Assembly: GCA_029747015.1 (NCBI GenBank)
Contig: JAKOGI010001995.1
Coordinates: 89,596-153,595 of the forward strand
Direction: 5' to 3'
Length of the DNA stretch: 64,000 nt
Source of the DNA: Carnegiea gigantea
Lineage: Eukaryota > Streptophyta > Magnoliopsida > Caryophyllales > Cactaceae
Of the stretch, positions 1-9,429 are shown in pieces (position 1 is the stretch's first letter; the number at the start of each line of letters is the position of its first letter). The position numbers and the translations under genes were made by a program. Below the pieces are notes generated by a model that was not told where the DNA came from, searched no databases, and saw only the letters and a list, made by a program, of their open reading frames with translations.

Positions 1-1143
1 AGTTTTGTTCAAAATAGGTCTAATCATACATCTATTCATAATGTAACATGATGTGTTCAAAGCTTCTGCCCAAAAGTTCCTAGGAAGACCACTAGCAATA
101 AGCATTGTCCTAGTCATGTCTTCTAGGGTGCGGTTTTTGCGCTCAACCACCCCATTCTGTTGGGGTGTTCTTGGGGCCGAGAAGTTATGATCAACACCAT
201 GCGTATTACAAAATTCTGTAAAACTTGCATTTTCAAATTCAGTACCATGATCAGACCTCAAGCTAACCAATGAGTGTCCTACTCTCTTTTCAACCTTTTT
301 GAGAAGGGTAATAAAATTCTCAAAAGTTTCATCCTTGGAGGCCAAGAATAGGGTCCAAGTAAATCGAGAGTAATCATCCACTGTGACAAGCACATGCCTC
401 TTCCCACCTCTACTTGTTATCCTCATAGGACCACATAGATCAATGTGTAATAATTCAAGAGGTCGGGTAGTGCTAACACACCTTTTTGATTTAAAAGACA
501 ATCTGACTTGTTTTCCTTTTGCACAAGCTTCACATACCCTGTCATCATTAAACTTGATGGAAGATAGTCCAACAACCAAGTCTTTGGAAACAAGTTTGTT
601 TAAAAGAGTAACGCTCGTATAACCTAGTCTCTTGTGCCAGAGCATTATATCATCATTCACAGCACTCAAACAAGTCAGGTTGTTTTGGAGAAGTGTGGAA
701 ATACAAACTTTGTAAACATTTTTGTGACGCTTCCCCTTTAACACAACGTCTCCTGTGTTGGCATTGACAACCAAGCAATGTGTTCGTGAGAACACCACTA
801 GATTGTTCTTGTCACACAGTTGGGACACACTTAGTAAATTATGCTTTAAACCATCAACTAAGTGCACATTATCAATTGAGTGGGAGAGAGTTTTACCAAT
901 GCTACCTATACCGACAATTGTCCCAGACTTACCGTTTCCAAAAGCCACGCTCCCACTGGTTGAAGCTGTAAGTGAGAGAAAATTTGATTTTTCTCCGGTC
1001 ATATGCCGCAAACACCCAATATCAACATACCACAGCTGCCTGTTTTTAAGGTTATTTTCTGAGCTATTTGCCAGGGTGTTTCTTACCCTGTTTGCTGGGT
1101 TGTTTGTGGGGTTGTTCTCTCTTACTTCAGCCTGCAAAACAAA
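1..1143 (-). CDS. copia protease / pre-integrase / integrase core, copy A (3' part cut by window)
   Basis: An open frame of 381 codons runs from just after the gag stop (TGA at 1144-1146) to the window edge without a stop. In order it shows an Asn/Ala-rich linker, the protease active-site region around 1035, a GAG_pre-integrase segment (LWHKRLGY, then VCEACAKGKQ) at about 660-530, and the integrase core with HIDLCGP, SDHGTEFE and [10 protein letters not shown]. These carry the three acidic catalytic residues. The protease motif reads W-Y-V-D-I-G where copy B has W-Y-V-D-S-G, so protease activity is doubtful although the frame is open. There is no obvious independent start. Expression would need readthrough of the TGA or another mechanism. 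It continues beyond the left edge. Confidence 0.82.
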
Positions 1144-2910
1144 TCAAGGGTTAGTTTTGGGAACCCAGATCCACTTGGGTCCCATTCTTTTAGACAAATA
1201 AAGCTCATATTTCCTAATCCAGATTTGTTTCGCATACCTTTCATTCTTTTCAGTGGCATACCTTCTTGAAGGACATGAATATTAACAGTGACCAGTTTTA
1301 CCACAATGAAAGCAAACAATGTTTTCAGGTAATCCCACATACTTTCTATGGATTGGGTAAACGGTTCGTTTAAGCTTATATCCAAGTCCCTTTTTGTTTC
1401 GATTGTGGTGAGTGTTTAACCAATCAAGGGCTTGTGAGGACTTGTTCCACAACCTGTTTGTGGCAAGGTCGTGTTCTGTGCGTTTTGCTTTAGCCGACAG
1501 GTTCTTGTTTTCAGCAAGCAAAACTTCGACCTTTTCTTTAAGCTCAAGGGTTTCCTTTTCATCCTTGGCTTGATTGGTGGTATATCTTACTTCGTTCAAG
1601 ATCAAGGTCTCCCTAAGGTCATTTATGGTTTGATGTGAAGCTAGAATTTCTCCTTCAGCCTCAAGTTTCTCATTCTTAAGGATCTCATTTTCTAGTTCTA
1701 GGTCTCGGACATCTCGTTTCAATTCAGCACAAGTATCCATCAAGGTATACAAAAGTTTTTCGAGAGTTGCTTTATTGAGACCACGTACCTTGTTCTTGAG
1801 ATCAGTCAAGCTGTTTGTGGATTCATCATCTGAGTCTGAGTCACCTTGTGCCATGAGAGCTACAGCATCTCCTTCACTTTCAGATTCACCTTCATCCTCA
1901 GAAGAGTCTCCCCAGGCAGCAAGCATAGCCTTCGAGAATCTTTTGCCTGAGGTGTTCACAGGTTGTTTTCGAACCTGTTTTCTGGGTTGTTCGAACTCCT
2001 GCTCTTCTCGAAGCAGAGGGCAGTTTTTCACAAGGTGACCTGGTTTGCCACATTTAAAACACCCTGTGAACTGTTCTCGGGGGGTGTTTCTGGATTTACT
2101 GAAGTCCTTTCTTCTGCTGTTTTCTTTGACCTTTTTGAAGAATTTCTTGAACTTTCGTGTCATTAAGGCCATCTCTTCATCCTCAAGGTCAGAGTCATCA
2201 TCCTCTTGTGCTTTCAAGGCAAGCCCCGATCCTTCTTCTACTCCTCTTTTTGTTGTGAGTTCTTTCTGAGTTCATAGGTTTGAAGATTGTCAATCAACTC
2301 GTCGAGGGTGATCTTGTTCATGTCTTTAGCTTCTTGGATGGCTGTCACCTTCGCTTCCCAAGACCGAGGCAAAATCCTTAGAATCTTCCTCACCAGCTCT
2401 TCTGTGGTGAAGGATTTTCCCAGGGATTTTAGCTTGTTTGTTATGTGGGTGAAGCGTGTGTACATATCCATCACGTTCTCACGATCACCCATATCAAACA
2501 ACTCATATTGCCTCATGAGTAGCTCAATACGTGATTGTTTGACTTGACTTGTTCCTTTCATGAGCTACTTGGAGGGCATTCCATATCTCCTGGGCTGACT
2601 CACACTCCGAGATACGTGTATATTCATCTGGACCTAGGCCAAAATATAATAGCTTCTTGGCCTTGGCATTCTTTTCCATTTTCTTATAGTCTTCAGCATC
2701 AAACTCTATGGGTTCCTTGGGAACCTTCTTACCATCTTCAAGCACCTTGGTGGGAACAAGGGGCCCGTTCTTGATGAGCATCCATAACTCATAATCTTCT
2801 GCCTGAATATAGTTCTCCATCCTATTCTTCCACCAACTATAATGTTGGCCGTTGAAATAGGGTGGCCGAGTAATGGATTGCCCTTCAAGGATTCCTTGTG
2901 GTGTACTCAT
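1144..2910 (-). pseudogene. copia Gag, copy A (frameshifted)
   Basis: Gag starts at 2910 (MSTPQGILEGQS) and has a UBN2/DUF4219-type capsid region: FNGQHYSWWKNRM, then SRIELLMRQYE and LPRSWEAKVTAI. A CCHC knuckle (CFKCGKPGHLVKNCP, about 2070) is followed by an acidic Ser-rich linker, a coiled-coil segment (about 1480-1800) and a second, damaged knuckle near 1300. The frame is broken by an extra T near 2556, a second shift near 2230, and a TAA inside the second knuckle at about 1276. It ends with WIWVPKTNP at a TGA (1144-1146). The same TGA is present in copy B. Gag packages the element RNA into virus-like particles; this copy cannot make an intact one. Confidence 0.85.
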
Positions 2911-2953
2911 CTTCAGAATCTCTCAAGGTGTTAGCCCTTTTGTGAGAGAACCT

Positions 2954-2965
2954 GCTCTGATACCA
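2954..2965 (-). other. primer-binding site, copy A
   Basis: Read on the minus strand this is TGGTATCAGAGC, complementary to the 3' end of plant initiator-methionine tRNA. It lies 2 bp inside the 5' LTR, where minus-strand DNA synthesis begins. Confidence 0.9.
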
Positions 2966-2967
2966 CT

Positions 2968-4624
2968 TGTTGAATTTAGGAGTACTTACCCACAAGAGGG
3001 GGGTGAATTGTGGTGTTCGATTTTCGCGTACTTACTGACAAACACCCTCCTGATTGCAGAGGTTGTTCTTGAATTACAAACAACCTTCTGACTTGTTTGC
3101 ACCAGATGTTTTCAATTTGCTCAAAGGCGAAAATCAACAAGATAAATGCGGAAATAAAGCACACACAATTTTTCCGTGGAAAACACCTCTAGCCCAACTG
3201 AGGTGTGAAAAACCATGACCTACCTCGTGTAGGATTTAACCACTTTCACTAACGGGCTTCACACGTTACAAATGTAACACACCTTGTTACAACTTGCAAC
3301 CACGTAACCTTCTTTTCTAAGAAAGGTTACACCACGTCCAAATCTCACCAGATTGGACACGTCCAAAGTCCACACGACTGAGGACCACTCACTCACTTTT
3401 CTGATCCAAGATCAGGGTTACAAAACACCTTACGGGGGTGCTTCTGATTTAAGCAGATGTAAGGTACAATGAGGTCCTAGTATGCCAATATCTTGAAAGC
3501 TCAGCTTAAACACAACTTGTCTCGGTTTTTCTTTTCTCAAGAGTAGCTCGAAAAATTCTTCTCACTAGAAAAACCACTTTTGCACTTCTCCCTTTTTGCG
3601 TATGTTGTGTATGTTTCTCGTTTTTTCTTCTCTCATGAATGGGAGTGAAATGTTGAGTTTTTAAACAAAAAATCCGACGGTCAAAAACAAGGAGAAGTGA
3701 TAAAATCAGCTATGTTTAGCAAAGAGAGATTTTGGCTTAGCACAGAGAATTCCAACGGCTAAAAGATCCAATGAAGATAGAGTTTCCCAATATTATAGGG
3801 ATTTGATTTTGGAGGATAAAGACTATCTTTTGCCCATAAAAATAGCCGTGAAATACCTGGAAAAGAATCTCAGCTTGAATTTTGAATTAATCACTTTCCA
3901 AAGATAAGAGAGAAATATTTTCGGTTTTGGTAAATATTTTCCAAAATCAGTTTTGCAAATCTCCCAAGTGATTTTCATATCAAAAGATTTTCTACAGCTT
4001 AAATTGCTGTCTTGGAATTTTATCAAAATATATTAGAGCTTTTGGCCAACCAAAATAAGTTTTCCAAAGTGACCGGGTTTGGCCGTTGCAGTTCAGAAAC
4101 ACCCTAGGTACCCTGTTTACAGGGTTGTTCAAACTTGGTGTTCTGAAGCAAATAGCGCAACCAATTCAAGAGTGGTTAGTTAGAGACTTTTCAAGATTGG
4201 CATATTAACAAGAGTCTAAAAAATAAAACCTAAATTACCCAAGACATCTTGTTGTAGATCCAGTCATCTTGTTCAAGATGAATACGCTGCCCCAACCACC
4301 TAGACCAACCTGTTTGCTAGGTTGTTCTTGTATCGCTTGAGTTCAGAAAGGCCTGTTTGCTGGATTGTCCTTGAAACACCTAGCTTGTTTGCTAGGTTGT
4401 TCTTGCATTGATTGAGTTCAGGAACTGATCTTAACACACAATCAACTCATCGAGGTGGTGTTCTTGACTTAAGCGTGAGTCATCAAGGTATGAGACCTGT
4501 TCTTAAAACTTGTTCTCAACATTCAGCAAACAAGTTAAGACGCATATTGAAAATAACAGTGTATGCCTGTTTGGAGAACTTTGTTTGGAGCAACATTGCT
4601 TAAGAGCATTTTACACTTGGGTTT
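2968..4624 (-). repeat. 5' LTR of copia copy A (outer end truncated)
   Basis: The inner end (TGTTGAATTTAGG on the plus strand) is next to the primer site. The sequence aligns along its length with the LTRs at 6523-8210 and 22124-23812. Homology stops at about 4624, some 33 bp short of the LTR outer end, where CACTA-type sequence begins. At 4111-4410 it contains several copies of a CCTGTTTGC...GGTTGTTC motif, including the perfect palindrome CCCTGTTTACAGGG at 4111-4124. Confidence 0.9.
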
Positions 4625-5227
4625 CTATGTAGGTTCTCTCAATAATTTTTATATTTTGAAAATGAAATGAATATGGAAAATTTTTATTTATTGCAACGTT
4701 CTATTCGATTAAAAAAAATATATCTAAAATAAGTACTTCTCCCAAAATTGCCTTTAATAGCAACAAAGCTCTTATGACTAAAAACCTTTTGTAATTGACA
4801 ACCACAGGATCTTTGGCCACAAAATCAGTTGTTGCTGTAAATGGGAGAGTTATAGCAACAGCACCCACCGTTGCCAATTACAATCTATTGCAACTATAAA
4901 ACTTGTTGCCTTATATATACGAGAAGGTTTTTACAACGTGAAAGAGTATTACCAAAGAGAGATGATTTAGCAACAAGATTGGCCGTTGTCATAATTCAAT
5001 CTATGAACCAGATTCGGTTAGGGATATATACCAACGGGTGGTTTTCCGCAACAAACATCTTGTGGCAAAAAACATTTCTTTCGCTACAACACAAAGTCGT
5101 TGCTGAAAGCTTTAGTAACGGACCATGTCATAACATGACATTGTCGTTGCGGAAAAGTATTTGTTGTTGGCAAAAATATTTTTAGCAACAACATCTTGCG
5201 TTGCCAAAAAGCAATTTTCTTGTAGTG
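4625..5227. mobile_element. CACTA (En/Spm-type) transposon fragment, one end
   Basis: The right end is TTTTCTTGTAGTG (5215-5227), the inverted form of the CACTACAAGAAAA terminal repeat of plant CACTA elements. About a dozen GCAAC/GTTGC subterminal repeats crowd 4690-5215, as expected for transposase-binding regions. No matching left end exists; the fragment begins abruptly at the truncated copia LTR. There is no transposase coding sequence, so this is a deleted remnant. Confidence 0.75.
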
Positions 5228-6517
5228 AAGACTAGCAGTAACTGGAAAGATAACTATCAAAACAAGGATAAAAAGGCTAGCAATTCTAAGAAAGTGCATG
5301 TGATAAATCATTTTACTCAGTATAACCCATGGGGACCACCTACACTTAGGGTTTGGAGCAACTTTTGGCCAAAGAGAAAATTCATCCTCTTGAGCCAAAG
5401 CCAGAAACTAAGGCTTTTGGGCAGTCCAAGTCTTTTGATCTCATCAAGTACTGTAAGTACCATTGATCTCGAGGGCATGACACTGAAAATTGTTGGACCT
5501 TTAAGAATAGGTTGGAAAGGATGTTCAAGTCAAGATAGCTCCTACTGTCTAATGCATCCCAGAAGCCCGACAATGACAAAAAATTCACTGGGAGATTGTG
5601 AAAGCATCTTTATTATCGATGACTAAGAAGAGGAATGGCATTCTTCTATGCTCATACAAAGCACTCATGGCCCAAAGCCAAAGGCAAGCATGCCTACATA
5701 ATACCTGGAGGTTGATATCCCAAGCGATAGTGATAAAGACGACGTATATAAAACCCAAGCAGGTTATCTGGCTGACGACGCAAGTGACGATGATTTCTGG
5801 GGTGAAAATAAAGAAGACGTTTGGGGAGAGAAAACCAAGGAAGAGTCCAACACCTCAGAAAGAATGGATGGTACTAAGCTAAAAAGGGCCTATAATAGGC
5901 CGCGAAAAATGAAAAGGGAACGATAGTTCAAGAAGAGGATCTGGTGCTAAAGCATGTAAAGAAATTAAAGCTAAAGTAACCATTTGACAACTCATAGTAG
6001 CTTTTCAAAAGCACAGGCAACTTCTAACAGATGAACTAATAATATTGAGTTGTCTCCTGAAGCTACATATAAGGAAATGATAGCTTTAATATGCATGGGA
6101 AAGGCACCATAACATTTTGCAACGAAGATCTCCCACCAGGAGGTTAGGTGCACAACAACGCAGTGTACCTTGCTGTGATATGCCATTGAAAGTATATACC
6201 CCCTTGGTCGATTAGAGGACTAGTCAAAGACTATGAATCAAGGAAGATTAATTAGTAACATCATCAACTCGTCTAGAGCATAAGACAACTCAAAAAGGCT
6301 GGTATAGGGTACTATTCTTCTCCTCATTAATGTGGATCCTATTAAAAGGAATGTGGAATTCCATGGATATTTCAGCTATCTTTAACTTGCTCCTAGAAAG
6401 ATCATGGCTTCACGATCACTAGGTAGTTCCATCTACCTTGCACTAGAAAGTGGAAATGTTGATAAAAGAACAGGTAGCCACCATAGAAGGGGATAACTTG
6501 TGTGCTACAATTACTAG
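5228..6517 (+). pseudogene. Tat-type gag C-terminus and protease remnant
   Basis: Translating past stops, 5440-5530 gives a zinc-binding segment of the form KYCKYH.SRGHDTENCWTFK, the pattern typical of Tat gag (C-x2-H...H-x4-C). Around 6110-6250 there is ITFCNEDLPPGG followed by VHNNAVYLAV, resembling the conserved start of the Tat protease domain. Multiple stops and shifts interrupt it. It ends at GAAGG (6518-6522), where copia copy B is inserted, and resumes at 23813. Confidence 0.65.
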
Positions 6518-6522
6518 GAAGG
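6518..6522. repeat. target-site duplication of copia copy B (left)
   Basis: GAAGG here and at 23813-23817 flank copy B exactly at its TG...CA termini. This is the 5-bp duplication expected of LTR retrotransposon integration. Confidence 0.93.
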
Positions 6523-8210
6523 TGTTGTATTTAGGAGTACTTACCCACAAGAGGGGGGTGAATTGTGGTGTTCGATTTTCGCGTACTTACTGGCAAACAC
6601 CCTCTTGATTGCAGAGGTTGTTCTCGAATTACAAACAACCTTCTGACTTGGATGTTTTCAATTTGCTCAAAGGCGAAAATCAACAAGATAAATGTGGAAA
6701 TAAAGCACACACAATTTTTCCGTGGAAAACACCTCTAGCCCAACTGAGATGTGAAAAACCACGACCTACCTCGTGTAGGATTTAACCACTTTCACTAACG
6801 GGCTTCACACGTTACAAATGTAACACACCTTGTTACAACTTGCAACCACGTAACCTTCTTTTCTAAGAAAGGTTACACCACGTCCAAATCTCACTAGATT
6901 GGACACGTCCAAAGTCCACACGACTGAGGACCACTCACTCACTTTTCTGATCCAAGATCAGGGTTACAAAACACCTTACGGGGGTGCTTCTGATTTAAGC
7001 AGATGTAAGGTACAATGAGGTCCTAGTATGCCAATATCTTGAAAGCTCAGCTTAAACACAACTTGTCTCGGTTTTTCTTTTCTCAAGAGTAGCTCGAAAA
7101 ATTCTTCTCACTAGAAAAACCACTTTTGTAATTTTCCCCTTTTTGCGTATGTTGTGTATGTTTCTCGTTTTTTCTCATCTTATGAATGGGAGTGAAATGT
7201 TGAGATTTTAAACAAAAAATCCAACGGTCAAAAACAAGGAGAAGTGATAAAATCAGCTATGTTTAGCAAAGAAAGATTTTTGCTTAGCACAAAGAATTCC
7301 AACGGCTAAAAGATCAATGAGGATAGAGTTTTCCCAATATTGTAGGGATTTGATTTTTGGAAGATAAAAGTCTATCTTTTCCCCTTTAAAAATAGCCGTG
7401 AGATACATGGGAAAGAATCTCAGCTTTGAATTTTGAATTAATCACTTCCCAAAGGATAAGAAAGAAATATTTTCGGTTTTGGTAAATATTTTCCAAAATC
7501 AGTTTTGCAAATCTCCCAAGGGATTTTCATATCAAAAAGATTTTCTACAGCTTAAATTGCTGTCTTGGAATTTTATCAAAATATATTAGAGCTTTTGGCC
7601 AACCAAAATAAGTTTTCCAAAGTAACCGGGTTTGGCCGTTGCAGTTCAGAAACACCCTAGGTACCCTGTTTACAGGGTTGTTCAAACTTGGTGTTCTGAA
7701 GCAAATAGCGCAACCGATTCAAGAGTGGTTAGTTAGAGACTTTTCAAGATTGGCATATTAACAAGAGTCTAAAAAATAAAACCTAAATTACCCAAGACAT
7801 CTTGTTGTAGATCCAGTCATCTTGTTCAAGATGAATACGCTGCCCCAACCACCTAGACCAACCTGTTTGTCAGGTTGTTCTTGTATCGCTTGAGTTCAGA
7901 AAGGCCTGTTTGCTGGATTGTCCTTGAAACACCTAGCCTGTTTGCCAGGTTGTTCTTGGATTGCTTGAGTTCAGAAACTGATCTTAACACACAATCAACT
8001 CATCGAGGTGGTGTTCTTGACTTGAGCGTGAGTCGTCAAGGTATGAGACCTGTTCTTAAGACTTGTTCTCAACATTCAGTAAACAAGTTAAGACGCATAT
8101 TGAAAATAACAGTGTATGCCTGTTTGGAGAACTTTGTTTGGAGCAACATTACTTAAGAGCATTTTACACTTAGGTTTGTTGTCATCAAAACTGAATATAC
8201 TAAATCAACA
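6523..8210 (-). repeat. 3' LTR of copia copy B
   Basis: It begins TGTTGTATTTAGG and ends AATCAACA on the plus strand, next to the target duplication on the left and the polypurine tract on the right. It is nearly identical to 22124-23812. Confidence 0.94.
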
Positions 8211-8224
8211 ATTTCCCCCTTTTT
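8211..8224 (-). other. polypurine tract of copia copy B
   Basis: On the minus strand AAAAAGGGGGAAAT directly abuts the 3' LTR. It should prime plus-strand DNA synthesis. A second tract of the same type (AAAAGGGGGAAGAA) lies about 140 bp further into the element near 8350-8364. Confidence 0.85.
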
Positions 8225-8480
8225 GATGATGACAAACCAAGTGTCCATATTGACAAAAAAAAATTTAAATGCTGATAGGGATCCACATAGGTACAAGGAG
8301 TTAGTCAGGGTCAGGTTCATTCGTCACACATTGTCAATAGATTACACTATTCTTCCCCCTTTTAGCATCATTAAAAAAACAAGACGGTTGCAAGAAAAGC
8401 ATAGAAAGCATTGCAAATAGATATTTCATTGCAAAAAGAAAACAGTACAATGCCAAACCAACAAAAATGGATATTAACAA

Positions 8481-8942
8481 TCAGGGAGCAGGGGGTGGTT
8501 TCGTTTGCAGAGGAGGAATGCTGGGGGCAAGGGTGGAGAGAAGGGCAAGCAAATACGAATTCCCTCGGAAATTGACATTCAGATCCTCCACATACACAGC
8601 GTCAAAAGAGTCTTTCCCTGTTTCTGGCACTGTTTCAGGAAATAGCCCAAAAGAACAGGGTTCGAAATTATCACTAAACCCTTCAGGGGTTTCCAAGATT
8701 TTGTCTTGAGGCCCCGATGGTGCACCCTCCGACTCTACTTTAAGGGGACATGCAATTGACCCCACAAGAAACACCAATTCCCTTCCACAATTGAAGGGAA
8801 TATCGTCCATCCCTATCCCTACTAATTTTAGGGACAAGCTTTTTAGAAATCTGAAAGGCTTGTACAGGATTGGGCGCGAGGGAGCAGGGATTGAGGATGC
8901 ACAAACCAGGGCTTTTGAGTTGGAGGTGTGGTTGGAAGCCAT
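8481..8942 (-). CDS. hypothetical ORF between RNase H and 3' LTR (position of SIRE env-like gene)
   Basis: A 153-residue open frame starts MASNHTSNSK at 8942, with AAACCCTAATCTCTCTCC just upstream, a leader style common in plant mRNAs. It lies between the RNase H stop and the polypurine tract, where SIRE elements carry an extra env-like gene. I see no signal peptide, membrane segment or known motif, and it is short for an envelope protein. It may be a degraded remnant, or chance coding in a 3' untranslated region. Confidence 0.35.
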   Translation of the reverse strand: MASNHTSNSKALVCASSIPAPSRPILYKPFRFLKSLSLKLVGIGMDDIPFNCGRELVFLVGSIACPLKVESEGAPSGPQDKILETPEGFSDNFEPCSFGLFPETVPETGKDSFDAVYVEDLNVNFRGNSYLLALLSTLAPSIPPLQTKPPPAP

Positions 8943-8947
8943 TGCTG

Positions 8948-9322
8948 CTAAAGGAGAGAGATTAGGGTTTTAGGCTGTTTACGGGGTTTGTTTCTGAAAA
9001 GAAGAACTGAGAACAGGGCATTTAAAGCGAGAGAGAGGGCACCCCAAAATCTTTTAAAGATCTCTTGATTTGCAACGGGTGAGAACATTAAAAGCGTGTG
9101 CCTTGGGAAGGAGGGAGGTTTAAAGAGAACACATTCCCATACGCATTGAACAACCAAGGGACGTACCTGTTCTTTCCGCTCGATCAAGATGCCTGCCTGT
9201 TCTTTGCCGTTTGATTTTGACTCATTTGAACTGGGGGTGGCAGAGTTGCTCCAGTGACTCTTAGTACATCCCCTTATGCTGCACTCTTTTAACAAACACG
9301 CAATTCGAGTGTATGCACTCAT
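8948..9322 (-). CDS. hypothetical small ORF in copia 3' region
   Basis: This 124-residue frame ends just before the start of the ORF at 8942, in the space after the pol stop. It starts MSAYTRIACLL and has a weakly hydrophobic stretch (FWGALSLALNALFSVLLF) near its C-terminus that could be a membrane segment. No family is recognised. Together with 8481-8942 it fills the 1.2 kb between pol and the LTR. It could be a chance frame. Confidence 0.22.
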   Translation of the reverse strand: MSAYTRIACLLKECSIRGCTKSHWSNSATPSSNESKSNGKEQAGILIERKEQVRPLVVQCVWECVLFKPPSFPRHTLLMFSPVANQEIFKRFWGALSLALNALFSVLLFRNKPRKQPKTLISLL

Positions 9323-9429
9323 TGTACATAAATCACATCAGTTGCTAATGAGATTTGCAAACAAGGGGAGAGAACAAGGTGTAGAGGTTGTTTTTACCAA
9401 ACCTAGTTCATGTCTTGGAAACAAGTATC

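Larger units (their letters stand above)
1..4624 (-). mobile_element. SIRE-like Ty1/copia retrotransposon, copy A (partial)
   Basis: On the minus strand the order is LTR (2968-4624), tRNA-iMet primer site, gag, in-frame stop, protease, pre-integrase and integrase, which is the copia order. The rest (reverse transcriptase, RNase H, 3' LTR) lies beyond position 1. The long LTR (about 1.7 kb), the Gag C-terminus with its KYVGLPENIVCFHCGKTGH stretch and the WYVD-type protease are what I know from the SIRE/Maximus lineage. It is closely similar to copy B at 6523-23812. The outer LTR end is missing about 33 bp where it abuts the CACTA fragment. Confidence 0.88.

Noticed and set aside
755..1201. Plus-strand open frames over copy A protease/integrase
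   Set aside because: They are the complement of the minus-strand copia coding sequence; the minus frame has the conserved motifs.
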